A DNA stretch of 17,640 bases from Myxococcales bacterium (GCA_007131745.1 SLPX01000148.1:1-17640), one strand, 5' to 3'; positions 8,071 through 16,639 are shown, counted from the first letter of the stretch. The notes: generated by a model from the letters alone, not told the origin. Program-made: numbers and translations.

Positions 8071-8279
8071 AAATGGTTGTTTCAAGGCGGCATACTACCC
8101 CAAAACCTACCATGTCCAACAGGAAAAACCACGATGATCTAAAAGAACATTGAAGGGTTGAAATACCGGGGGGGTTAAAAACCGGCAGATCTTATGATAT
8201 CCTGTTAATGTTGTAAGTTAAAAACCATGACAACAAGAAAGAACAGTGAGTCTGAAAATGTTCGAAAGGATTAATTAAT

Positions 8280-10262
8280 ATGTCTATTCACAGTTATCTT
8301 AAGAGTTTTCTCTCAAATGGTTCTTTCGGGAAAATCTGTGGGGCAACTCTCGTTCTTCTTTTGTTTCTGCCCGGCGGATGCGGCCCATCGCCGTCAGCCG
8401 GAGACGGAGACGGCGATGCAGGTATATTAGACGGAGACATCGACAGCGATGGAAGAATAAGGGATGGGGAAACCGAACTTCAAGATGGTGACACAACAAG
8501 TCCCGACGGATTCCAGCCCGATGGACATACCAACCCTTGCGCCGACCACCCCGGTGAAACAATATGCGTGGGAAACACATCGTATACTTGCGGTGACGAC
8601 GGTGAAGTCGTCTCACAGGAAAACTGCCCGGCAGGCCTTTGCCTGGATGGTGTGGGGTGCGTCGTTTGCAAAGACGGAGACACATACTGCGACGGCGACA
8701 ACCTGATGATCTGCGCTGAAGATAACATGGGATATGAAGTTGGTGAGTTCTGCGATCCCGATCTCGGCCTTGTTTGTGATGGAAGCGCCGGAGAATGCAT
8801 AAGTCTGTGCGAACAGGCAGCGGAATCAGGCTCCAATATTGGTTGCGAATATGTGGCGGTCGACATGGTGAACTGGCCCGACCCATACGGAGACGAACAC
8901 TGCTTCGTGGTACTCGTGAGCAATATCCAACCACAGGGAAACGCCATCGTGACAGTGGAAGACGAAAACGGGGTCCTGCTGGATTTCCCTGGATTCGGAA
9001 CCGAAAGAACAGTTGCGCCTGGAGAAATGGCGGTATTGGCCCTGACGGGATTGCCGGGAAAGTGTTCCTACATACCGGCGCGCCCCAATGCACAATCGAT
9101 CAACTCCGGCCTGTTTCCCGGTACCGCTTTTTACGTCAACAGCACGATACCGGTTGTGGCCTACCAGGTGAACCCGTACGAGGCCGCTCTATCCCACTCC
9201 ACGGATGCATCACTCCTGATCCCCATCCCCGCGCTGGGAGATCAGTACTATGTCTTTTCCTATCACAGCACAGGATTGCACTCCCCCGCGACGGTCAGCA
9301 TTGTCGCGGTCGAAGACAATACGGAAGTCACATTCGAACCAACGGTGGGAATGCAGGCCGGCGGCCCGGTGCCCGCAAGCGGAACTTTCACGACCACTCT
9401 GAACGCGTTCGAGCATCTGCAAATCCTGTCGACCCATCCCGGCGATCTTACGTCCAGCCTCCTTACTGCAACCGCGCCGGTGGCCGTTTTTTCCGGTGGT
9501 CTATGTCCGGTAATACCTCCGGGATCGAGTTGCTGCGATCACATCGAGCAGCAGATGCCGCCCATACAATCCTGGGGGTGGACATACTTGGCCGCCACTC
9601 CGGCGCAACGCGGATCAGAAAAAGCCTTGTGGCGGATCATGGCGGCCGTGGACAACACGCCTGTGACTTTTCAGCCGCCTTCCATGAGCGGATATGACAC
9701 CACCCTCAACGCCGGCGAATACATTGAAATCGACACTGCCGAATCGTTTCTTGTATCCTCGGCCGCGGATCCTGAGAACCCGGACACTGAAAACGAACCA
9801 CCGATCCTTGTTAATCAATACATCAAGAGTGCATACGCTGCTGCATCCGAATCCGGGATGAGCTTCGGTGCAATGGGCAACCTTGCCGGAGACCCTGCCA
9901 TGGCTCTTTCGGTGCCTGTTGAGCAATATCTTGACGATTATATTTTTCTGGCGGATCCAACATACGGTTACAACTTCGTGGTCGTAGTCCGCACAGATCC
10001 CACTGAACCGATTCACCTGGACTGCCTTGATCCAATCCCCGACGACCGGTTTACACAAATTGTGGGCGACTATTCCAGGGCCGTGATCACGCTTTCGAGC
10101 GAAACCGGAAACGAAGACGGCACGTGTACCAGCGGAGTGCGCAGGATCTGGTCGGACAGCCCCTTCGGCATCTGGGTCTATGGGTACTATCAATGCACTT
10201 CATACGCGTACCCCGGAGGCATGAATCTACAGCAAATCAACCGCGTTGTGGTTACGAACTGA
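8280..10262 (+). CDS. Cys-rich lipoprotein with IgGFc-binding-protein-like domain (copy A)
   Basis: This 660-residue protein starts with a long signal segment ending in a lipobox-like GG-C34, followed by GPS. An Asp/Gly-rich linker (41-80, with DGDGD-type repeats) leads to a module with 14 cysteines between C87 and C189. Next comes a ~460-residue domain that I recognise as the bacterial version of the IgGFc-binding protein N-terminal region (Pfam IgGFc_binding). Landmarks are VALVSN-like strands (CFVVLVSNIQPQGNA), FYVNSTIPVVAYQVNPYE, SFAYHSTGLHSPATVSIVA-like, SGGLCPVIPPGSSCCDHIEQQMPP and GWTYLAATPAQR. The name comes from the mucin-like human FCGBP; binding of IgG by bacterial members should not be assumed. 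The start is supported by AAAGGA at 8265-8270, 9 nt before the ATG. It is divergent from the S55 gene and followed after 142 nt by its paralogue. A surface adhesin or structural role is inference. Confidence 0.88.
   Translation: MSIHSYLKSFLSNGSFGKICGATLVLLLFLPGGCGPSPSAGDGDGDAGILDGDIDSDGRIRDGETELQDGDTTSPDGFQPDGHTNPCADHPGETICVGNTSYTCGDDGEVVSQENCPAGLCLDGVGCVVCKDGDTYCDGDNLMICAEDNMGYEVGEFCDPDLGLVCDGSAGECISLCEQAAESGSNIGCEYVAVDMVNWPDPYGDEHCFVVLVSNIQPQGNAIVTVEDENGVLLDFPGFGTERTVAPGEMAVLALTGLPGKCSYIPARPNAQSINSGLFPGTAFYVNSTIPVVAYQVNPYEAALSHSTDASLLIPIPALGDQYYVFSYHSTGLHSPATVSIVAVEDNTEVTFEPTVGMQAGGPVPASGTFTTTLNAFEHLQILSTHPGDLTSSLLTATAPVAVFSGGLCPVIPPGSSCCDHIEQQMPPIQSWGWTYLAATPAQRGSEKALWRIMAAVDNTPVTFQPPSMSGYDTTLNAGEYIEIDTAESFLVSSAADPENPDTENEPPILVNQYIKSAYAAASESGMSFGAMGNLAGDPAMALSVPVEQYLDDYIFLADPTYGYNFVVVVRTDPTEPIHLDCLDPIPDDRFTQIVGDYSRAVITLSSETGNEDGTCTSGVRRIWSDSPFGIWVYGYYQCTSYAYPGGMNLQQINRVVVTN
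9540..9637 (+). repeat. Near-identical tract shared with the paralogue (at 11623-11720)
   Basis: Over 98 bases only one position differs from 11623-11720, while other parts of the two genes differ at many synonymous sites. A second tract, 9120-9169, is identical to 11203-11252 over 50 bases. A third, 9243-9283, is identical to 11326-11366 over 41. All are offset by exactly 2083 bases. The pattern suggests gene conversion. Confidence 0.8.
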
Positions 10263-10404
10263 CAGGAATCCCCCCACGGAAAACCGCTTTTTCTCTTTTC
10301 TCTTATCCGATCGTTGAGCTAGAATAAAAGCAGATTTGAGCAAACCGGAGAAGAATGAAATTTTGTTGAAACGAGAAATAGGAATCAAGGAAGGGGGCGG
10401 AACA

Positions 10405-12351
10405 ATGAGTTTTCTTGTGTCATTTTTTAAAGCGGTTTTTTCCATACCGCAAAACAACATTTTCAAAATAACCATTACAGGTTTCGATCGTAAAGTGTTG
10501 GTTGCATCAATCGCAACGATCGGGATGATTGCAGCTCTTGGCTGCGGACCATCGCGCAAGAGCAAAGGCGACGGAGGACTTCCTGTGGATGGAGCAACAC
10601 TCGACAGCGGGTTCAATCCGTGCGTGGACCGGCCGGGTGATATCGTCTGCGATGAAGGAACCGCATACCATTGCGGCCCCGACGGAGAAGTGCTCTACGA
10701 CCAGAACTGCTTCCCCAACCATTGCGTAAATACGGTGGGTTGCGCCTTGTGTTATCCCGGAGAAAGACGCTGTTCAGGCGACAACCTGATGGTGTGCGCG
10801 GATGATTACATGAGTTACGAGGTGGAGGATTTCTGCGATCCCGACTTGGGTTTCACCTGCGATCCGGAACAGAATCGATGCATCAGCCTGTGTGAAACGG
10901 CGGCTGAATCCAGAGCAAACGTGGGCTGCGAATACGTCGCTGTCGACATGGTTAACTGGCCGGAACCATACGGAGACGAACACTGTTTCGTGGTGCTCGT
11001 AAGCAATGTCCAACCCCAAGGAAACGCCATCATAACCGTTGAAGACCAGGACGGCGTGGTCCTTGATTTCCCGGGACATGGAACCGAAAGAACCGTGGCA
11101 CCTGGTGAAATGGCAATGCTGGCATTGACCGGCCGGCCCGGGAAGTGTTCCGACACTCCGGCGCGACCGAACGCTCAATCAATCAATTCAGGGCTTTTTC
11201 CGGGTACCGCTTTTTACGTCAACAGCACGATACCGGTTGTGGCCTACCAGGTTAACCCATACGAAGCTGCATCATCCCACTCCACCGATGCGTCTCTCCT
11301 GATTCCCATCCCCGCTCTGGGAAACCAGTACTATGTCTTTTCCTATCACAGCACAGGATTGCACTCTCCTGCAACGGTCAGCATTGTAGCGGTGGAAGAC
11401 GGTACGGAAGTCACGTTCAACCCGACGGTCGGATTACAGGCCGGAGGTCCGGTGCCCGCAAGCGGAACTTTCACGACCACCCTGAACGCGTTCGAACATC
11501 TGCAAATCCTGTCGACCCATCCCGGCGATCTTACATCCAGCCTTGTCAGCGCATCTTCTCCGGTGGCAGTGTTTTCCGGAGGACTTTGCCCTGTAATACC
11601 TCCCGGGTCGAGTTGTTGCGACCACATCGAGCAGCAGATGCCGCCCATACAATCCTGGGGGTGGACATACCTGGCCGCCACTCCGGCGCAACGCGGATCA
11701 GAAAAAGCCTTGTGGCGGATAATGGCGGCCTTGGACGACACGCCCATTAGCTTTGAACCGCCTTCAATGAGCGTACACAATACGACACTGAACGCGGGTG
11801 AGTTCATTGAAATCGACACAGCCGAGTCATTCCTGGTTTCTTCAGCTGCAAACCCGGATGAACCGGATCCGGATAACGATCCCCCCATCCTTGTAAACCA
11901 TTACATCAAGAGTGCGTACGCGGCCGCAGCCGAATCCGGAATGAGTTTCCTCGCAATGGGCAACCTGGCCGGAGATCCTGCCATGGCTCTTTCAGTGCCT
12001 GTTGAACAGTATTTGAACGATTATGTTTTCCTGGCGGATCCTACGTATAGCTATAATTTCGTTGTCGTTGTGCGAACCGATCCGACCGAACCGATTCACA
12101 TGGATTGCCTGGATCCGATACCCGACGATCGTTTCACACAAATTGTGGGCGACTACTCAAGGGCCGTGATTACTCTTACGAGTGAAACCGGCAGCCCGGA
12201 CGGCACATGCACAAGCGGAGTGCGCAGGATATGGTCGAACAGCCCCTTCGGCATCTGGGTTTACGGTTACTATGAATGCACTTCGTACGCGTACCCCGGT
12301 GGAATGAACCTGGAACAAATCAATGTAGTAGAAGTTCCCATCGTGGAATAA
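10405..12351 (+). CDS. Cys-rich lipoprotein with IgGFc-binding-protein-like domain (copy B)
   Basis: This is the paralogue of the gene at 8280-10262, with 648 residues. It has a signal segment with hydrophobic core 31-46 and a lipobox (AALG-C47), again followed by GPS. The Asp/Gly-rich linker of copy A is reduced to about 20 residues. All 14 cysteines of the following module are conserved in order and nearly in spacing, and the IgGFc-like domain aligns from end to end with few gaps. The frame runs back to a TTG at 10336, but AAGGGGG (10391-10397), 7 nt before the ATG at 10405, makes that ATG the better start. The hydrophilic stretch upstream is not signal-like. It could be read from its own promoter (a TAGAAT at 10320-10325 is seen without a convincing -35) or through from copy A. 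It ends 37 nt from the stop of the convergent mscS gene, with no obvious terminator between. Function unknown; surface exposed by inference. Confidence 0.87.
   Translation: MSFLVSFFKAVFSIPQNNIFKITITGFDRKVLVASIATIGMIAALGCGPSRKSKGDGGLPVDGATLDSGFNPCVDRPGDIVCDEGTAYHCGPDGEVLYDQNCFPNHCVNTVGCALCYPGERRCSGDNLMVCADDYMSYEVEDFCDPDLGFTCDPEQNRCISLCETAAESRANVGCEYVAVDMVNWPEPYGDEHCFVVLVSNVQPQGNAIITVEDQDGVVLDFPGHGTERTVAPGEMAMLALTGRPGKCSDTPARPNAQSINSGLFPGTAFYVNSTIPVVAYQVNPYEAASSHSTDASLLIPIPALGNQYYVFSYHSTGLHSPATVSIVAVEDGTEVTFNPTVGLQAGGPVPASGTFTTTLNAFEHLQILSTHPGDLTSSLVSASSPVAVFSGGLCPVIPPGSSCCDHIEQQMPPIQSWGWTYLAATPAQRGSEKALWRIMAALDDTPISFEPPSMSVHNTTLNAGEFIEIDTAESFLVSSAANPDEPDPDNDPPILVNHYIKSAYAAAAESGMSFLAMGNLAGDPAMALSVPVEQYLNDYVFLADPTYSYNFVVVVRTDPTEPIHMDCLDPIPDDRFTQIVGDYSRAVITLTSETGSPDGTCTSGVRRIWSNSPFGIWVYGYYECTSYAYPGGMNLEQINVVEVPIVE
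11623..11720 (+). repeat. Near-identical tract shared with the paralogue (at 9540-9637)
   Basis: This is the partner of the tract in copy A: one mismatch in 98 bases, coding for the segment from HIEQQMPPIQSWGW to ALWRIM. The tracts at 11203-11252 and 11326-11366 are likewise identical to copy A. Confidence 0.8.
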
Positions 12352-12388
12352 CGCGCATCACATCCAGCAGAGATCGATACAAAGCCTG

Positions 12389-13360
12389 TCACGTTTTCAA
12401 TGCACTTGGTTGCTTCGCAGAATCTTGCATTCCGACTTTCGGCGGACCTCCGGTCTCGGGCTTGCCTTCGCCTTGATTGTCGTAGAAACGAGTTGTCGGG
12501 TATGCAAAATCAATATCATCGCGCCGGCCGAATTCTTCCAGGATTCTTTCCCAAAGAGCTTCTTCCGTGGATCTCCGACGCCTGGGATCGGTTAAATAAC
12601 GAAGCGTAAATTTAACACCTGATCCAACAACGCTCGTAAACACGGCTGGTGACAGTTTTCTATACACAATGTCGAACTTGCGCTTCGACTCTTTGATCTG
12701 CTCTTTCGCGTCCCGAGCCAAGTGTCCCACTGTATCATCGACCAAGCGCGAAAGAATATTTTTCGCCTCCCGCCAATCGCTTTCAAATGTGATGGTAATG
12801 GGGATCTCGTGCCAAATGAACTCGAACCCTTCGGTATAGTTGAACAAGGGTCTCTTCAAGACGGTGTTGTTCGGGACATGGACGATTCTTCCCGTGCTCT
12901 GATCGGCATCCACCCATTTGCCGATCTCGAGCAAGCTGAAATGAAAAAGGCCGCTTGCAATGACATCGCCTTTTGTTTCACCGATCTCGATTCGATCGCC
13001 TTTCTTGAATGGCTTGAGCCACAATATGTATCCTCGGGCCGCTATGTTTGCGATCGTATCCTGCATCGCTATGGCAACGCCCGCGCTCAAAAGCCCGAGA
13101 TAAGTACCAAGTGAACCAAGACCGCCGAGCCATATCCTCCACAAAAGAATTGCAGCCGTCACGGTGATGATAAAACTCAGCACCCGCCGCGCTTTTCGAT
13201 AATGCTCCGGTTCGGAGACACCCCTCTCTATGAAGCGCAAAACAGCGCGCCTGCCGACCCACAACAAAATAACCGCTATAATCGTCCAGATAATCTTCCA
13301 TTGAAGGCCGACTTCCATGCCGGTCCAGGATTCTATGTATTCCAACCATCGGGTGATCAT
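12389..13360 (-). CDS. MscS-family mechanosensitive ion channel
   Basis: This 323-residue inner-membrane protein relates to the small-conductance mechanosensitive channel, which opens under membrane tension to release solutes during hypo-osmotic shock. Three hydrophobic segments are visible: ~22-41, ~60-78 and ~84-113. The third is the Gly/Ala-rich pore helix characteristic of MscS (LGLLSAGVAIAMQDTIANIAARGYIL). It is followed by the beta domain (FKKGDRIEIG...GDVIASGLF, then VHVPNNTVLKRPLFNYT) and an alpha-beta C-terminal domain. The length is near that of E. coli MscS (286), with a longer tail. Only 26 nt separate it from the end of glpD upstream, so it is probably the last gene of a tyrS-glpD-mscS transcript. 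The ribosome site is poor: AGGG lies about 13 nt before the ATG. Confidence 0.94.
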   Translation of the reverse strand: MITRWLEYIESWTGMEVGLQWKIIWTIIAVILLWVGRRAVLRFIERGVSEPEHYRKARRVLSFIITVTAAILLWRIWLGGLGSLGTYLGLLSAGVAIAMQDTIANIAARGYILWLKPFKKGDRIEIGETKGDVIASGLFHFSLLEIGKWVDADQSTGRIVHVPNNTVLKRPLFNYTEGFEFIWHEIPITITFESDWREAKNILSRLVDDTVGHLARDAKEQIKESKRKFDIVYRKLSPAVFTSVVGSGVKFTLRYLTDPRRRRSTEEALWERILEEFGRRDDIDFAYPTTRFYDNQGEGKPETGGPPKVGMQDSAKQPSALKT

Positions 13361-13386
13361 TGTCTGTCAAGATCCCTCATTCAAAT

Positions 13387-15078
13387 TCAAATCGGTCGCT
13401 TTCGGCTCAGAGCTTCCAAGCTGTTTTCAACCCATTTCCTGTAAGCCGCAATTTGCCGATCCTTTTCCGCTTCATCCCAATTCAAAATTTCCGCCATCCC
13501 GGCAGCAACACTACCCGCTATTTTTAGGCTGTTTTCGGCTTCCTTCAACCCTATCAGTGTTCTCCTTATCATGACATCTTCGAGCGTTGCGGCCATCTCA
13601 TACCGGACAGCGAAATCCACCTCTGCTCTTACATGATGCAACCCCGGACAAAGAGGCCGGATGTCATCCTTACCGCATTCGGAAAGGACTGCGTCGACCC
13701 GGCTCCCGTATACGCTCAAAAGATGTTCGGCTGTTTCACCCGAAACGGCGTGTTTATCCGACACTTCGGTCCGCATCACATCCAGTTGACCCCTGGAAAG
13801 CCCAACACCCCCGGGAAGAGGTCGGTTCTTTGTGGCGCATTTCCTCACGGACTCCAAAGAGTCGGGGCCGGCGGAAAGAATATGCAGTGCCCGATCCAGG
13901 GTCTGCCGCGCCATCAGCCTATATGTGGTGAGCTTACCGCCGACCAGGATCAAAAGACCGTCCTCTCCTCCGATGATTTCATGTTCCCTGCTTATCTTCG
14001 AGCTTGTTGCAACATCCGGTTCATCCACCAGGGGTCTCAAGCCCGACCATGTTCCTGTGACATCATTTTCCGAAATATCCAGTCCGGGAAAATACCGCTT
14101 GATCGCTTCCATTATATAGTCGACTTCATCACGGTGAATGAAAACACAATCCGGCCCCTCCGAATGCTCAACGTCCGTGGTTCCTACATACGTATGATCA
14201 CCCCAAGGAATAACGAAAAGAGGCCTGTTATCAGCCGGTGAAAGCATGGCCACCGCGTTTTTGACCGGGAGCTTTGCACGCGGAACCACAACATGACTTC
14301 CCCTGGTGGCCCGCACTAGCGGAGGACGGTTCTCGCCTGCCAGCGACAAAAAGGAATCCGTCCATGCACCTGTCGCAACGATTACCATCCGGGCGCGAAC
14401 CTCAACACTCTTTCCCGAAACACCATCTGTCACTCCTGCCCCGATTATGCGTTTTCCATCGGTTGACTTGATCAGTGAATCCACTGAAGCATGGTTCACG
14501 CACACCGCTCCAAGAGAAATCGCATCCAAGATGTTTTCAAGCGTCAACCTGCCGTCATCGGTCGAACAATCGTAGTAATGGAGTCCGCCCACGAGGCCCT
14601 CTTTCTTCAATTCGGGCTCCCTCGCCAAAACCCCGTTTTCCCGCATGGCTCGATGGATCTTCGGCACCCTGAACAACGCAAGCGCATCATACAACCATAG
14701 TCCCATGTCCATGAACAAGAGACCATGAGGGTCTTCTTTATACACCGGAAACATGAACGGCAGCGGCCGCGCCAGGTGCGGCGCCATACGCATCTGGACC
14801 GCTCGTTCCGCGGTGCTCTCGCGCACCAGACCGAACTGATAGGTTTCGAGGTAACGCAGACCGCCGTGAATAAGCTTTGAAGATCGAAAAGACGTTCCCG
14901 AACCGAAATCGCCCTTTTCCACGAGCGCGGTTTTCAAACCCCGTAAGGCAGCGTCTCTCGCTATTCCTGCGCCGTTGATCCCACCCCCGATCACGAGCAC
15001 ATCAAAACTTTCATCATCAAGGCGGCTCCAGAGTTCCGCCCTTGAAAACTCGCTTGCAGAATCTTCAATCGCCATCAT
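13387..15078 (-). CDS. glpD: FAD-dependent glycerol-3-phosphate dehydrogenase
   Basis: This 563-residue enzyme oxidises sn-glycerol 3-phosphate to dihydroxyacetone phosphate at the inner membrane, passing electrons to quinone. The N-terminal dinucleotide fold is plain (DVLVIGGGINGAGIARDAALRG, Gly-rich loop 31-38). It is followed by the GlpD-specific GSGTSFRSSKLIHGGLRYLE and later by TGAWTDSF, TRGSHVVVPR, FVIPWGDHTYVGTTD, WSGLRPLV and GGKLTTYR, then the C-terminal DAO_C-type helical domain (VRYEMAATLEDVMIRRT). The length is close to the Bacillus type (about 555). The ATG at 15078 overlaps the tyrS stop as TGATG, implying translational coupling; a TTG at 15081 and a second ATG at 15075 are alternatives. 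AAGG lies just upstream. glpK, glpF and glpR are not in the window, so the substrate probably comes from lipid turnover or distant genes (inference). Confidence 0.97.
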   Translation of the reverse strand: MMAIEDSASEFSRAELWSRLDDESFDVLVIGGGINGAGIARDAALRGLKTALVEKGDFGSGTSFRSSKLIHGGLRYLETYQFGLVRESTAERAVQMRMAPHLARPLPFMFPVYKEDPHGLLFMDMGLWLYDALALFRVPKIHRAMRENGVLAREPELKKEGLVGGLHYYDCSTDDGRLTLENILDAISLGAVCVNHASVDSLIKSTDGKRIIGAGVTDGVSGKSVEVRARMVIVATGAWTDSFLSLAGENRPPLVRATRGSHVVVPRAKLPVKNAVAMLSPADNRPLFVIPWGDHTYVGTTDVEHSEGPDCVFIHRDEVDYIMEAIKRYFPGLDISENDVTGTWSGLRPLVDEPDVATSSKISREHEIIGGEDGLLILVGGKLTTYRLMARQTLDRALHILSAGPDSLESVRKCATKNRPLPGGVGLSRGQLDVMRTEVSDKHAVSGETAEHLLSVYGSRVDAVLSECGKDDIRPLCPGLHHVRAEVDFAVRYEMAATLEDVMIRRTLIGLKEAENSLKIAGSVAAGMAEILNWDEAEKDRQIAAYRKWVENSLEALSRKRPI

Positions 15079-16430
15079 CAACCTTCTGTTTCAAGACGTG
15101 CATAGTTTCTTTTGCCGTACTGGATCACAAACGATGGTGGATCATCGCCTGCGGCCGGAAGGGTCGCTTCCCAATCTTTCACCGCCCTGCCGTTTACCTT
15201 GAACCCACCGCCCTTGATCAAACGCTTGGCCGCTCCCCTTGATTCAACCAAGCCGAGGTCTGCAAGCACTGCATACCAAGGAGTCCGGCCGTCACACATG
15301 GACTTCTCCACTTTCTTAACGGGAATCTCATCATCAGGCGGAGTCTCCCGACGCATGCTCAACCGCTCGAATGCAGCCTTCCCTTCGGTTCCTCCCTGAG
15401 CTCCGTGATAAAGCGCAGTGATCTCTTCAGCCACACGAAGCTTCAATTCCATAGGATTAACCGAAGAATCCCCAAGTTGTTTCAACAAACCATCCAACTC
15501 CTCAGCCGGGAGCATGCAACAAGACTCGAGATATCGAGCTATCAAATCATCGCTTATCCGCATCACCTTTCCGAACATATCGGCTGGAGAATCCGTGACA
15601 TCCACCGTGTTTGCGTAGCTCTTGCTCATTTTTCTTCCGTCGGTGCCGGGCAACAACGGCAAGGTAATCATCACGTGAGGCTTTTCACCGTGAGCTTCCT
15701 GGATCACTCTCCCGGCCAGCAAGTTGAAATACTGGTCATATCCCCCCACCTGTATATCGCAATGCAGAGCATAAGCATCATACCCCTGCATCAACGCGTA
15801 CAGCGTCTCGTGAAATCTCAGGGACTCGCCTCTTTCCATTCTTTCCTGGAAATCCCGCCTGGCCACAATTTGTTTCAAGGGAAATTGAGCAGCCAGGCGG
15901 ATGATGTCTTCAAACCTGAGATCCGCCAACCATTCACTGTTACGGCGCACCTCTGTTTTCGTGGGATCCAAAATTCTGAAAACCTGATCGGTATAATTAC
16001 TGCTCATCTCCTTCAGGGTCTCTGCATCCAGCTGGATTCGGGCCTGCGTTCTGCCGCTGGGATCCCCGATCAAACCCGTATAATCTCCTATCAGAAAAAC
16101 AACCTGATGTCCGAGATCCTGAAACTGCCTTAGTTTCAACACCGGAACAAGATGACCGATATGAAGACTACGAGCTGTCGGATCCACCCCCAGATATACA
16201 CGCAGCGGTTTTCCCGAGGAAAGCCTCAACCCGAGTTCCCTCCGCATCTGTTCACGCAATCCGCCCCTGTTTTCAGCCGATTCAAAAACAACCTCGGAAT
16301 TCGTTCGCCTTTCCATCCCACCTTCCGCCTCATCCGCAAAGAACGTTCCCCTCATCAGGATCTTCAGTTGTTCTTCCACTTCCGGGCTGAATTTCGTTTC
16401 TTCTTCTATTGTCTTTTCGCGATGTTCCAT
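15078..16430 (-). CDS. tyrS: Tyrosyl-tRNA synthetase
   Basis: This cytoplasmic class I synthetase charges tRNA-Tyr with tyrosine. Visible motifs (numbered from the ATG at 16430, 450 residues) are VDPTARSLHIGH (HIGH at 90-93), FLIGDYTGLIGDPSGRT, the tyrosine-pocket region LMQGYDAYALHCDIQVGGYDQ-like, KMSKS at 267-271, and a C-terminal S4 RNA-binding domain (VESRGAAKRLIKGGGFKVNG). These fit the longer, TyrZ-like branch of bacterial TyrRS. The region before the Rossmann fold (about 30-65, DEAEGGMERR...) is longer than I expect for the family. The start is uncertain: a TTG at 16451 has AGGA 5 nt upstream, while the ATG at 16430 has AAGG 11 nt upstream. It is the first gene of tyrS-glpD-mscS and divergent from cysK. 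No T-box leader was seen. Confidence 0.96.
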   Translation of the reverse strand: MEHREKTIEEETKFSPEVEEQLKILMRGTFFADEAEGGMERRTNSEVVFESAENRGGLREQMRRELGLRLSSGKPLRVYLGVDPTARSLHIGHLVPVLKLRQFQDLGHQVVFLIGDYTGLIGDPSGRTQARIQLDAETLKEMSSNYTDQVFRILDPTKTEVRRNSEWLADLRFEDIIRLAAQFPLKQIVARRDFQERMERGESLRFHETLYALMQGYDAYALHCDIQVGGYDQYFNLLAGRVIQEAHGEKPHVMITLPLLPGTDGRKMSKSYANTVDVTDSPADMFGKVMRISDDLIARYLESCCMLPAEELDGLLKQLGDSSVNPMELKLRVAEEITALYHGAQGGTEGKAAFERLSMRRETPPDDEIPVKKVEKSMCDGRTPWYAVLADLGLVESRGAAKRLIKGGGFKVNGRAVKDWEATLPAAGDDPPSFVIQYGKRNYARLETEG

Positions 16431-16554
16431 GACAAAATTGACCTTGTTCAAGTTTTTCCTGTTTTATCTACCCGGTGAATATCTTCTCTTCGTCGAATGA
16501 TTTCAACCCTGAAAGACCATGTATGACAACTCCGCGCTCGCTGGAAGACTCTTT

Positions 16555-16575
16555 TGTCAATTATTTCGATTGACA
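16555..16575. promoter_or_regulatory. Inverted repeat in the tyrS-cysK divergent region (possible operator)
   Basis: TGTCAAT (16555-16561) and ATTGACA (16569-16575) form a perfect 7-bp inverted repeat with a 7-nt spacer. Its right arm supplies a TTGACA for rightward promoters and its left arm a TTGACA for leftward ones. A dimeric regulator site is possible, or the symmetry may simply be two back-to-back -35 boxes. Confidence 0.4.
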
Positions 16576-16597
16576 TTGTGGAATACTCATATAAATT
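16570..16597 (+). promoter_or_regulatory. Probable cysK promoter
   Basis: A perfect TTGACA at 16570-16575 is followed, after 16 bp, by TAAATT (16592-16597). An alternative -10 is TATAAA at 16590-16595 with a short 14-bp spacer. The predicted leader is about 35-40 nt, ending in AGGAG at 16629-16633, 6 nt before the cysK ATG. Confidence 0.45.
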
Positions 16598-16639
16598 TGA
16601 ATTGAAAGTAGTGACTCGAACAGAGAACAGGAGAGACAA

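Noticed and set aside
8173..8198. GGTT-AAA-AACC inverted repeat and a TATGAT -10-like box upstream of IgGFc-like copy A
   Set aside because: The short A/T-centred repeat could be chance, and no -35 element sits at a proper distance from the TATGAT; too weak to call.
8227..8274. A 15-codon frame ending 5 nt before IgGFc-like copy A, possible leader peptide
   Set aside because: No ribosome site, no codon pattern typical of attenuation leaders and no attenuator hairpin after it.
8299..9697. Long open frames overlapping IgGFc-like copy A (a 264-residue one on the minus strand and a 300-residue one in another + frame)
   Set aside because: Their translations are Arg/His/Ser-rich with no domain pattern, while the copy A frame is supported by a paralogue conserved at protein level. 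They are composition shadows.
10277..10296. CGG-AAAA-CCG followed by T-rich sequence after copy A, possible terminator
   Set aside because: The stem is only three base pairs, so it would not terminate reliably.
16452..16639. T-box riboswitch upstream of tyrS
   Set aside because: No T-box sequence (TGGNACCGCG type) or terminator/antiterminator pair is visible in the leader, and the presumed lineage rarely uses T-boxes.
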